Shown: positions 1 to 7,079 of the stretch, one piece after another
How positions within the stretch are numbered: position 1 is the stretch's first letter
Layout: every line of letters begins with the position of its first letter
DNA from: Candidatus Shapirobacteria bacterium
GTDB lineage: Bacteria; Patescibacteria; Microgenomatia; UBA12405
Direction: 5' to 3'
Assembly: GCA_028710865.1 (NCBI GenBank)
Contig: JAQTUF010000014.1
Span: forward strand, 1 to 18,150
Length of the DNA stretch: 18,150 nucleotides
Translations under genes and position numbers: made by a program
The notes under the pieces: generated by a model
The model's input: the letters and a program-made list of their open reading frames with translations, nothing else
Told to the model about the DNA's origin: nothing
Database searches by the model: none

Positions 1-616
1 AATTTGGACTAAGTCTTGGATCAGATTCTAAATCAGTTAAGGTTTTTTGATATTTTTCTGGATCTAAATATTTAAAACATAAATCTTCTAATTCTGTTTT
101 AGCGTTCCAGAGACCTAATGATTCAGCTAGTCTCGTATAAATATCCAAAGTTTCTTGTGATTTTTCAATCTGTTTTTCTGGCTTCATAAATTGCAAAGTT
201 CTCATATTGTGCAATCTATCAGCCAATTTTATTACTGCCACACCGGGATTAATATAGCTTTTATCTAAAACTTTTTTTAAAGTTTCTCTGTCGGTGCTTG
301 ATTTTAATTTTGTTACCCCAGAAACTAATTCAGCTACTTCAATACCAAATTGGAGTTTAAGTTGTTCAATAGTTAAACCACAATCTTCAACTGTGTCATG
401 AAGCAAAGCCGCCACTAAATAATTTTCATCCGTGATGCCCCATTCATTTTTTAAAATATTACAAACTTCAACACAGTGAGTGAAATATGGTTCGCCTGAT
501 TTTCTAAACTGGCCTTCGTGAGATTTCTGAGCAAAGTTATAAGCCGAAACAACCCGCTCTGATTCAAATTCAATATTTTTAACGTCTTTCACCGAATTAA
601 TTGATTCGGGAGTCAT
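1..616 (-). CDS. RelA/SpoT-type HD-domain protein, (p)ppGpp hydrolase region, 3' end outside window
   Basis: The reverse strand is open from ATG at 616 to the window edge (205 codons). The protein matches the N-terminal hydrolase domain of RelA/SpoT homologues, which removes pyrophosphate from (p)ppGpp in the stringent response. Visible signatures: RKSGEPYFTH at residues 38-47 (first metal His H47), HDTVED at 73-78 (the HD pair H73/D74 plus the ED pair), and KLADRLHNMR at 130-139 (D133, N137). All hydrolase residues I know for the family are present. The segment between TKL (102) and KLADR (130) looks shorter than usual, and the QAEN-like sequence typical of long RSH proteins is missing. Whether synthetase, TGS and ACT domains follow cannot be seen, so this may be a full RSH or an HD-only hydrolase. 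The start is favoured by a -10-like hexamer 8 nt upstream. It is divergent from the 76-aa gene at 710. Confidence 0.9.
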   Translation of the reverse strand, partial: MTPESINSVKDVKNIEFESERVVSAYNFAQKSHEGQFRKSGEPYFTHCVEVCNILKNEWGITDENYLVAALLHDTVEDCGLTIEQLKLQFGIEVAELVSGVTKLKSSTDRETLKKVLDKSYINPGVAVIKLADRLHNMRTLQFMKPEKQIEKSQETLDIYTRLAESLGLWNAKTELEDLCFKYLDPEKYQKTLTDLESDPRLSPN

Positions 617-624
617 TTGTGGCT

Positions 625-653
625 ATTTTACACTTAACAAGTGTAAAAAACAA
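625..653 (-). promoter_or_regulatory. Putative promoter of the RelA/SpoT-like gene
   Basis: On the minus strand, TTGTTT (653-648), a 17-nt spacer and TAAAAT (630-625) end 8 nt before the ATG at 616. Transcription would start at or within a base or two of the ATG, giving a leaderless or near-leaderless mRNA. The call rests on hexamer match and spacing only. Confidence 0.5.
626..648. repeat. Perfect 10-bp inverted repeat, operator-like
   Basis: TTTTACACTT (626-635), the 3-nt spacer AAC, then AAGTGTAAAA (639-648). The palindrome covers most of the -10 and all of the spacer of the minus-strand promoter and touches the -35 region used in both directions. It is not followed by a T-tract that would make a convincing terminator for either neighbour, since both genes diverge from it. 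An operator is the simplest reading. Confidence 0.5.
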
Positions 654-667
654 ATTCTAATATTTTC

Positions 668-676
668 TGCTATAAT
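668..676 (+). promoter_or_regulatory. Extended -10 promoter for the 710 operon
   Basis: TGCTATAAT is a perfect TGn extended -10 with consensus TATAAT at 671-676. The -35 region 17 nt upstream (648-653, AAACAA) is poor, as is common for extended -10 promoters. The predicted start near 683 leaves a leader of about 27 nt before ATG 710, with no Shine-Dalgarno sequence in it. Confidence 0.55.
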
Positions 677-709
677 CCAAGTAATTTAACTCTCAAACAG
701 ACTTAAAAT

Positions 710-940
710 ATGTCAGAAACTGAAAATATTAGTCTAATGTTTAAAACAAAGCTTGGAGATACACTTTATGTTGATGTTGCCTCAAGTAAAGACACTGAAA
801 AAATCATAGGTGAAAGAATGAGTTTAGAAGAAATTTTTATTGGTGTTAGAAGTAAAGAAGAAATTTTAAGCAGTATTGAAGAGGATGTAAAAAAACAAGA
901 TTATAGCGATTGCGGGTTAATTAGAATTTTTCCAAAATAA
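710..940 (+). CDS. Hypothetical 76-aa protein
   Basis: A small acidic protein that I do not recognise. It has no signal peptide, membrane segment or cysteine motif. The pattern alternates short beta-like stretches (LMFKTKLGDTLYVDVA at residues 9-24, DCGLIRIF at 67-74) with a charged helix-like middle (about 37-62), compatible with a small alpha/beta domain. It heads a plus-strand run behind the extended -10 promoter, and the NIF3-family gene follows after 31 nt, so co-transcription is likely. No Shine-Dalgarno is visible. It is counted as real because of the promoter, the good start and codon use like its neighbours. Confidence 0.6.
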   Translation: MSETENISLMFKTKLGDTLYVDVASSKDTEKIIGERMSLEEIFIGVRSKEEILSSIEEDVKKQDYSDCGLIRIFPK

Positions 941-971
941 CAGATGGTAGACTTATTGTAACAATAATAAA

Positions 972-1901
972 ATGAACACATTAAATAAATTAGTTTCACT
1001 CTCAACAATTACAAGCAGATTGGATTCTTTTTTTGAAATAAATAGACTTGAAAAAGATCCAGCAATGAGTCATTTTATTCCAAATGTATACAAAAATATT
1101 TTTGATTGGGAAAGTTTTTTTGAAACAGAGTTTCTACAAAAATATAACGGGTTGATGATAAAAGGAGATGATAAAGTCGGTAAAATTTTTACTGCTAGTT
1201 TTCCTAACGAAGAGATACTAAAAAAATTTATTGATAAATCAAACCGAGGGGACTTGCTTTTTTTACATCATCCAATTCAGTTAGAATGTGGTAATCCCAA
1301 TGGAAATCTAGGAAAAGGTTTTCTACCAATAAATAAAACTTTGTTAAAAAAAATAATAAGAAAAAAAATATCCATATATTGTTGCCACGCCCCTCTAGAT
1401 TACAACAAAAAAATTAGCACTAATATTTCAATAGCAAAAAAAATGAAGGCAACTATATTAGAAGAATTTTTACCATATGGGAACGGATATGCCGGTTTAT
1501 ATGCTTCCATTAACCCTATTTCCACTGACAAGCTAATTATTAAATTGAAAAAGATTTTCAATATTCCTTATGTCGATTTTGCTGGGAAGAAAGTTGATAA
1601 AATTTCAATAATTAGTATTATTGCCGGAGGTGGAGATGAAGTTGAGTATACTCAGAAATATACCAAATATAATATTCAAGCATATATTACAGGGGAAATA
1701 TTTAGTCACTATACCAGCGATTGGGGAAAAGAAAATACAAAAAAAATTAAAAAATATGCGAAAACAGTAGATTTCAGTATGATTGGAGTTTCTCATTCGG
1801 CCTCTGAATTTTTAGTTATGAGAACCCAAATGGTTGACTGGTTTAAAAAAAATTTTAATTTATCAGTAATTCCGTTATCACAAAGTAAATGGTGGGTTTA
1901 A
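972..1901 (+). CDS. NIF3 / DUF34 family protein (GTP cyclohydrolase 1 type 2 homologue)
   Basis: A 309-aa member of the NIF3-like family (YbgI in E. coli), widespread dinuclear-metal proteins whose biochemical role is still unclear despite the GTP cyclohydrolase label. Metal-site signatures are complete: LHHP at residues 98-101 (H99, H100), CHAPLD at 138-143 (H139, D143), and GVSHSASE at 272-279 (H275, E279). The glycine-rich AGGGDE strand before ITGE also fits the family. There is no inserted PII-like domain, so this is the short form. The first ~55 residues are longer than typical N-termini and match nothing I know. It lies 31 nt after the 76-aa gene and 9 nt before the phosphorylase gene, probably one operon. 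Confidence 0.85.
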   Translation: MNTLNKLVSLSTITSRLDSFFEINRLEKDPAMSHFIPNVYKNIFDWESFFETEFLQKYNGLMIKGDDKVGKIFTASFPNEEILKKFIDKSNRGDLLFLHHPIQLECGNPNGNLGKGFLPINKTLLKKIIRKKISIYCCHAPLDYNKKISTNISIAKKMKATILEEFLPYGNGYAGLYASINPISTDKLIIKLKKIFNIPYVDFAGKKVDKISIISIIAGGGDEVEYTQKYTKYNIQAYITGEIFSHYTSDWGKENTKKIKKYAKTVDFSMIGVSHSASEFLVMRTQMVDWFKKNFNLSVIPLSQSKWWV

Positions 1902-1910
1902 TAAAAAAAT

Positions 1911-2702
1911 ATGAAAAATATATTAAAACAACCACATATTTTATGTAAAAGAGGAGATGTATCAAGATTTGCGATTATCCCTGGAGATCCTGCTCGTGTC
2001 AGACTTATTTCAAAATATCTAGATAAACCTAAAGAAATAGCCTTTAATAGGGAATTTCTTACAATAACAGGAGAGTATAAAGGGGTATTAGTAACAGCAA
2101 CCTCAACCGGTATTGGCTGTCCTTCAACGGCTATTGCGATAGAAGAATTGGCAAATATCGGTGTGAATACATTCATCAGAGTTGGTACATGTGGAAGTTT
2201 ACAGAAAAATATTAAATCAGGTGATTTAATAATTCCGTTTGCAGCAATCAGAGGTGAAGGAACTACTAAGGAATATATTGCATCAGACTTTCCTGCAGTG
2301 TCAAGTCCAGACATGTATCAGGAACTGATTAAATCTGCCGAAAAACTTAAATTAAAGTATTTTACTGGTATTAATCGTACCCATGATGCTTTTTATGAAC
2401 ATATAAATAATTTTATTAAATGGGCAGATATTTATAAAGACAATAGAATGAAAAAATGGAGGTATCCTCTTGTGAGTTCGGAAATGGAATGCTCTATAGT
2501 ATTTTTATTACCAATGCTCAGAGGATTAAAATCCGGTTGTATATTAACAGTCAACACTTCCGAATCATTTGAAGAAATAATTAAAGACCCAAACTCCATT
2601 TATAAATTAGAAAAGACAAAAAATACGACTTCTGGAGTAGATAAAGCTATAAGAGTAGCATTGGAAACAATAAAATCTCTAAGTTTGAAGCAGGGTTTTT
2701 AA
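1911..2702 (+). CDS. Nucleoside phosphorylase, uridine-phosphorylase-like
   Basis: A 263-aa PNP/UDP-superfamily enzyme expected to split a nucleoside with phosphate into free base and (deoxy)ribose-1-phosphate. Motifs: PGDPAR at residues 24-29 (phosphate-binding loop), STGIGCPSTAIAIEEL around 65-80, RVGTCG around 92-97, THDAFY in mid-protein, and SEMECS at 190-195, where E193 holds the ribose hydroxyls. IRVGTCG and the EMExS pattern favour uridine phosphorylase over purine phosphorylase, but substrate cannot be settled from sequence. Such salvage enzymes suit a reduced, scavenging lifestyle. It starts 9 nt after the NIF3 stop, with no Shine-Dalgarno. Its last 24 bases overlap tail-to-tail with the minus-strand gene at 2679-3851. 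Confidence 0.85.
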   Translation: MKNILKQPHILCKRGDVSRFAIIPGDPARVRLISKYLDKPKEIAFNREFLTITGEYKGVLVTATSTGIGCPSTAIAIEELANIGVNTFIRVGTCGSLQKNIKSGDLIIPFAAIRGEGTTKEYIASDFPAVSSPDMYQELIKSAEKLKLKYFTGINRTHDAFYEHINNFIKWADIYKDNRMKKWRYPLVSSEMECSIVFLLPMLRGLKSGCILTVNTSESFEEIIKDPNSIYKLEKTKNTTSGVDKAIRVALETIKSLSLKQGF

Positions 2703-3851
2703 AATCCTTTTAACATCAGCTGGTAATATTCCCATATTAACTCCGGTTTTATCAATTACTTTTAACAATCTTTCTCTATCGTCTCCTCTTAATTGATATG
2801 CATGAAACTGATTTTTAACATAATTATCAAATTTAGATAGTTGTTTTTCATAAGCAGAAACCGCCTTAACTATTTCAGTGCTATTTTCATGATTGCCAAA
2901 TTCTACTTGTTCGAATTTTTGACACCAATCATCCATTTGATCTAAGTCTAAATTCATTTCTCTACGCAAAAAACTTAATCCCTTAATTAGTTTTTTTACT
3001 ACATGTTTAGCTCCTCCCGTTCCTGGCTCAATTCCTTCATGATAAATTGCCGTTACTGCCATTATTATATCTATAACTTTTTCTTGTATTCCTTCCTGAT
3101 GTGGAATTACAGAACTTACTAAACTTGCTTCGATAGGTTTTTTAAATCCTCTAACTGCTGAAATCATAGACTCTAAACCAAAACCAAATTCGTAGGCCAA
3201 AGTGTTTCCATTGATATTTCGAATGCTTATTAAATTGCCTAGATCACGGTATTTTTCAGAGATACCCACCCTTAATAAAATGTTGGTCCCTTTGCCATAA
3301 ATATCTGAAAAACCATATTGCCATTTATAAAAACTATTAGGATGAGTATTTTGAACAACCTCTACTCCTCTATCTACCCAATTACTAAATAAATTGATAT
3401 CTTCTGAAGAAGTTTCTACGACTAAATTACGAGGAGAAATTCCTAAGTTGTCTACTAATAATTCATATGCTTCATTTGAAATATCCTCACCTTTATTAGG
3501 GTTAGCCAATATCCCACACATTGTAAAATAATGTGTCCATTCAGGAATTATATCTACATTTGTCATTTCATCTAATCTTTTTGTTCTAAGGCATTTTTGA
3601 ACTGTACACACACCAGGATCTGGAACTCCTTCAATTAGATAAGGTTTTAAAGGAGTGATTGTTGCTCCTACAAAAATAACAGAACTATCATTTTTAGTTA
3701 AAAGACTGACAGGTGGCTTATTGATATACCCTCTCTGTTTGTAAAAATCAACAAAAGTATGACTTATTTCTTCTTGATGTTCCACCAGATTTAACCTTGG
3801 TTTGTTTTCTAAGTCTGAAGAAAATTGTCCTGCTTTATTTTCAATCATCAT
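2679..3851 (-). CDS. Alanyl-tRNA-synthetase-like class II core, stand-alone paralogue
   Basis: A 390-aa protein whose first ~240 residues follow the order of an AlaRS catalytic domain. They contain a motif-2 entry CTVQKCLRTKRLDE at 82-95, a helix YELLVDNLGISP at 129-140 like the post-motif-2 helix, and a motif-3-like YEFGFGLES at 220-228. About 150 helix-rich residues follow. No AlaRS editing domain (HxxxH...CxxxH) and no C-terminal domain is present. Key positions look changed: the RH-x-x-FEM part of motif 2 reads EWTHYFTM (104-111), and the motif-3 GLER reads GLES (S228), removing the arginine that contacts ATP. It therefore may not be a normal tRNA synthetase. It starts 11 nt after the amidohydrolase stop (same strand, probably one operon). 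Homology is judged by eye; AlaRS ancestry is likely, function unknown. Confidence 0.6.
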   Translation of the reverse strand: MMIENKAGQFSSDLENKPRLNLVEHQEEISHTFVDFYKQRGYINKPPVSLLTKNDSSVIFVGATITPLKPYLIEGVPDPGVCTVQKCLRTKRLDEMTNVDIIPEWTHYFTMCGILANPNKGEDISNEAYELLVDNLGISPRNLVVETSSEDINLFSNWVDRGVEVVQNTHPNSFYKWQYGFSDIYGKGTNILLRVGISEKYRDLGNLISIRNINGNTLAYEFGFGLESMISAVRGFKKPIEASLVSSVIPHQEGIQEKVIDIIMAVTAIYHEGIEPGTGGAKHVVKKLIKGLSFLRREMNLDLDQMDDWCQKFEQVEFGNHENSTEIVKAVSAYEKQLSKFDNYVKNQFHAYQLRGDDRERLLKVIDKTGVNMGILPADVKRILKTLLQT

Positions 3852-3862
3852 ATAGATTTAAT

Positions 3863-4813
3863 CTAACCGAACAGAAAATCATTTGGATTATTATGCAATA
3901 TAGATTCAACTGCGGTCATAGATAAATCAGCTAACTTTAATAGAACTTCTACTTCTTGATGATGAGAAAATGCTCCAAAATATCCAGCCTTTGGATTTAT
4001 AAATTTTGTCCAAGGCTCATCACTTCCCCAAACTAAATGGTCTTTTAATAGTGAATAATATTTCAATAAAGTTTCTTCAGGATTATCCAAATCAATTCGT
4101 TGTTTTTGAGAAGACGATGGATTTTGTTTTTCAATATTTAAAAGTTGCAAAAAAGGGGAACAATCCACAAAAAGATTGTCGGTTTTAGAAACGGTTTCAA
4201 GAGTTTCTGAATCAAATCTGGCCAGGTGGGCAATACAAATTCTCAATTTTGGAAATTCTTGAGCCAGTTTTACGGCATTATAAGGATGAGAATATGGGTC
4301 TTCTAAACCGGAATGCACTAATATTGGGAGATTATGAGAAACTGCAAAGTCAGCAAATCCGGTCGGGATTAATCCCGTCGCCGTCGCTGAAGCAGCTAAA
4401 GTATGGAGTTTAAGTCCAAATATCCTTCTTTTTTCAGATTCCTTTTCCAGGTAATCTATTTGTTTACTTGCCATATTACTGGGGTCGACACACAAAAACG
4501 GATATATTCTTGCATCACAAGAATCACAGTCTAAAAGAAAAGAGGCATTCTCTACTTGGTATGGATAATCTTGTTGTCCTGATACTTTTTTTTCACCGGT
4601 CTCTATCCAGGTACGGATATCATAGTAACTGGTACTTGGTAAAGGAAAAGTAACAACATCAGTAATACCATCTAATTCCATTTTTAGAATTAAGTCTTTA
4701 ACTGATTGAGCAAAAGGAAGAATCCCCTTTTGAAAATTATAATGATCAACTCCACCCGAATGAGTATGACAATCAAACGTAGTAGGTAATCCTAACTCTT
4801 TTAAAGATGGCAT
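3863..4813 (-). CDS. Amidohydrolase-family (TIM-barrel) metal-dependent hydrolase
   Basis: A 316-aa protein with the full metal-site series of the amidohydrolase superfamily: DCHTH (H16, H18) after strand 1, GLKLH (K135, H137), LVHSG (H167), IAHLAR (H196) and WGSDEP (D265). It ends with the NNPNDFLFG motif typical of Amidohydrolase_2 proteins. No signal peptide, so cytoplasmic. The family cleaves C-N, C-C or ester bonds in small molecules, and the substrate here is not evident. It is first in a two-gene minus-strand unit with the AlaRS-like gene 11 nt downstream. It is divergent from the transporter/hydrolase operon across a 99-nt gap, so joint control is possible. I saw no convincing -10 close to its ATG. 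Confidence 0.8.
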   Translation of the reverse strand: MPSLKELGLPTTFDCHTHSGGVDHYNFQKGILPFAQSVKDLILKMELDGITDVVTFPLPSTSYYDIRTWIETGEKKVSGQQDYPYQVENASFLLDCDSCDARIYPFLCVDPSNMASKQIDYLEKESEKRRIFGLKLHTLAASATATGLIPTGFADFAVSHNLPILVHSGLEDPYSHPYNAVKLAQEFPKLRICIAHLARFDSETLETVSKTDNLFVDCSPFLQLLNIEKQNPSSSQKQRIDLDNPEETLLKYYSLLKDHLVWGSDEPWTKFINPKAGYFGAFSHHQEVEVLLKLADLSMTAVESILHNNPNDFLFG

Positions 4814-4852
4814 ATTTCTAAATAACTTCTCTAATAATATTAAATTTTCTCA

Positions 4853-4880
4853 TTGAAAAATTTTTTATTAATGATATTAT
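4853..4880 (+). promoter_or_regulatory. Promoter of the transporter-hydrolase operon
   Basis: TTGAAA (4853-4858), a 16-nt spacer and TATTAT (4875-4880), the latter preceded by TG at 4872-4873 so that it forms an extended -10. This is the best two-part promoter in the window. It starts transcription near 4887, which excludes the upstream TTG at 4853 as a start codon and leaves ATG 4913 with a leader of about 26 nt. Confidence 0.6.
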
Positions 4881-4912
4881 TTCCCTATTGTAACATTAAT
4901 TATTTAAATCGT

Positions 4913-5944
4913 ATGAATAAAATATTTAAGTATTTACTTCCTCTTGTTTTAGTTGTGATCGTGGTTTTTGGTTTCTTTTTAAAAAGTAAAAAAGAAGGAG
5001 AATCTGTTAAGCAAAATAATCAATCTTCAAGAATAAGAATTGGATGGCAAATACCTTGGGCAACAGAAGGACAACTAACTCAAGTATTAAAAAATACTGA
5101 TATTTTAAAAAACAATAATTTAGAAGCTGATTTCAAGGGTTTTAATTCTGGAGCTCCTTTGAATGAGGCAGCACTTGCTGGAGAAGTAGATGTTATTTTT
5201 ACAGCTGATCAACCTGCTGCAACCCTACTTAATAAATCATCTGATTGGGTAATAATCGGGAAATTAATGTACAACAGAGTAAGTTTATATGTACCACCAA
5301 ATTCATCAATAAAAAGTGTCTCTGATTTAAAAAATAAAACTATTGGCATGCCTTTTGGGGCAGCAGCCCAGAGAATGGCTTTAAAGGCTGAAAAAGATGC
5401 AGGACTTGATCCCAAAACCGATGTTAATAATGTTAATTTAGATATTTATGAACAAAGCGATTTAGTAAGAGATCCTGAATCTTCAAAATGGGGGAACATG
5501 GATGCTTTGGCTGGCTTTGATCCCACCCCTGCAATTTTCGAAGAAAAAGGCCTTATCAAAACATTAGCTGAGGGTAAAGTAGTTTCAGTGATTATGATGT
5601 CAAAAAAATATATCCAAGAGAACCAAAGCGCCCCTGTTAGCTTTTTAAAAGCTTTCTATCAAGCTTACGATTATTATCGTAATAATATATCTACGGTAGA
5701 CGATTGGTTTATTACAGAGTCAAAATTATCTATTACTCCAAAAGCTTTAGAAATTGCCTCTAGTATAGAACCAAATCTTTCTGTGAAATCATCTGATGAA
5801 ATTAGATTAGGATTTATTGATGAAGATTATAAAATAATGCAGGAAGCAGCTGATTTTATTTTTGATCAAGAATTAGTTAAATCAAAAGTGAACATGAAAG
5901 ATAATATTGATTTAAGTTTTTTACAAAAGGCGAATTTAAAATAA
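4913..5944 (+). CDS. Membrane-anchored substrate-binding protein, NMT1/SsuA/TauA type
   Basis: A 343-aa ABC-importer binding protein. Residues 1-27 form a basic-hydrophobic anchor (two lysines, then about 18 apolar residues ending at KSKK). It contains no cysteine, so this is not a lipoprotein but an uncleaved or signal-peptidase-I type export sequence, sensible in a cell with one membrane. The rest has the periplasmic-binding-protein II layout of the nitrate/sulfonate/HMP-type families: IRIGWQIPWATEG first strand, EVDVIFTADQPAA, and LKNKTIGMPFGAAAQRMAL for the second lobe. The reading frame extends upstream to a TTG at 4853, but the promoter lies across it, so ATG 4913 is chosen. The next gene's ATG follows its stop after one base. 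The ligand is unknown. Confidence 0.8.
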   Translation: MNKIFKYLLPLVLVVIVVFGFFLKSKKEGESVKQNNQSSRIRIGWQIPWATEGQLTQVLKNTDILKNNNLEADFKGFNSGAPLNEAALAGEVDVIFTADQPAATLLNKSSDWVIIGKLMYNRVSLYVPPNSSIKSVSDLKNKTIGMPFGAAAQRMALKAEKDAGLDPKTDVNNVNLDIYEQSDLVRDPESSKWGNMDALAGFDPTPAIFEEKGLIKTLAEGKVVSVIMMSKKYIQENQSAPVSFLKAFYQAYDYYRNNISTVDDWFITESKLSITPKALEIASSIEPNLSVKSSDEIRLGFIDEDYKIMQEAADFIFDQELVKSKVNMKDNIDLSFLQKANLK

Positions 5945-5945
5945 G

Positions 5946-7079
5946 ATGAAAAATCTTATATTAATTTCTTTGGATACAGTTAGAGCAGATGTAGCTTATA
6001 GCGGAAGATTTAGGAATATTTTAAAATTACAAAAAGAAGGTATTAGTTTCTTAAATACAATATCTTCATCCCCATTTACTCCGGCTAGCCACGCCTCAGT
6101 ATTTACTGGTTTACAGCCATACAATCATGGAGTTAGACATTTATTTAAAGAATCTTTAGATTCGAAAGTTAAAACTTTAGCTGAAATTTTAAAAGGAAAA
6201 AAATACCAAACTGGAGCAATTGTTTCTTGTCCTGGCATGAATAAGTGGTATGGTTTTTCAAAAGGTTTTGATCACTATGACGACGAAATTCCAAAATTAG
6301 CAGATGGTACAGATCCATTACTAACAGTTGATGTTAAAAAAAGAGGAACTGCTTTAAAAAGAGCCAATTTAGTTACAGACAGAGCCTATGAATGGCTTAA
6401 AAAAGTGGATAAAAATAAAAATTTTTTTCTTTTTGCTCATTTTTTTGATGCTCATTGGCCATATGAAGCTCCTGAAAAATATGGTGGAGGCAATTGCTAT
6501 GAAGAAGAAATAGCATTTTCGGATCATTATTTAGGATTATTTCTTAAAAAAATTAAAAAAGATGGCTTTTTGAAAAATACTTCTATAGTTATTTTTTCTG
6601 ATCATGGAGAAGACCTCGAGGGTTTATATCCTAATGACAAAGGGCAAGATCATCCGGAGGAACTTGGACATGGTTGTCTTTTGTATGACCAAACACAAAA
6701 GGTGGTCTTTTTAATAAAAGACGATAACTTACCTAAAAATAAAAAAATAAAACAACAAGTCAGACTTGTAGATTTATTGCCGACAACTTTGGATTTAATT
6801 AAAGTTAAAGAAGAATTGAAAATTGACGGGATCTCGTTAATGCCAATTATTAAAAAAGGTATTAATTTAAATCTTCCTGGTTATTCCGAAACTTTTTATC
6901 CTGAAGAACAAACAAAATCTACTGGGAAATATAAAAATTCTAAAAATAAGATAGCTTATAGAATCAATAATGATTACAAATCAATTTTTCACTTAAATTC
7001 AAATAAAGTAGAAATATACGATTTAGCTAATGATAAAAATGAGTTAGTCAACTTATACAAATCTTCTTCCAAGTTGTGA
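5946..7079 (+). CDS. Alkaline-phosphatase-superfamily hydrolase ('sulfatase' fold, Thr nucleophile) 1
   Basis: A 377-aa protein of the sulfatase/phosphoesterase fold. ISLDTVRAD gives the first metal Asp (D10); TPASHASVFTG at residues 45-55 occupies the nucleophile motif; HFFDAHWPY around 165-173 and FSDHGED (D219, H220) are further active-site elements, followed by ELGHG. The formylglycine signature of true sulfatases, (C/S)-x-P-x-R, is absent: T45 sits where the modified Cys would be and H49 replaces the Arg. Thr nucleophiles are typical of phosphatases, phosphodiesterases, phosphonate hydrolases and phosphoglycerol transferases of this superfamily. No signal peptide or membrane segment, so the enzyme should be cytoplasmic and act after import. 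It overlaps the next gene by 4 nt (GTGA). Confidence 0.8.
   Translation: MKNLILISLDTVRADVAYSGRFRNILKLQKEGISFLNTISSSPFTPASHASVFTGLQPYNHGVRHLFKESLDSKVKTLAEILKGKKYQTGAIVSCPGMNKWYGFSKGFDHYDDEIPKLADGTDPLLTVDVKKRGTALKRANLVTDRAYEWLKKVDKNKNFFLFAHFFDAHWPYEAPEKYGGGNCYEEEIAFSDHYLGLFLKKIKKDGFLKNTSIVIFSDHGEDLEGLYPNDKGQDHPEELGHGCLLYDQTQKVVFLIKDDNLPKNKKIKQQVRLVDLLPTTLDLIKVKEELKIDGISLMPIIKKGINLNLPGYSETFYPEEQTKSTGKYKNSKNKIAYRINNDYKSIFHLNSNKVEIYDLANDKNELVNLYKSSSKL

Noticed and set aside
1898..2314. 138-codon reverse frame opposite the phosphorylase gene
   Set aside because: It is antisense to a clear nucleoside phosphorylase. Its translation has no domain-like pattern and no promoter or operon context.
4853..4912. 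TTG start giving the binding protein 20 more residues
   Set aside because: The TTG is the -35 box of a good TTGAAA-N16-TATTAT promoter, so it lies upstream of the transcript. The anchor segment starts naturally at ATG 4913.
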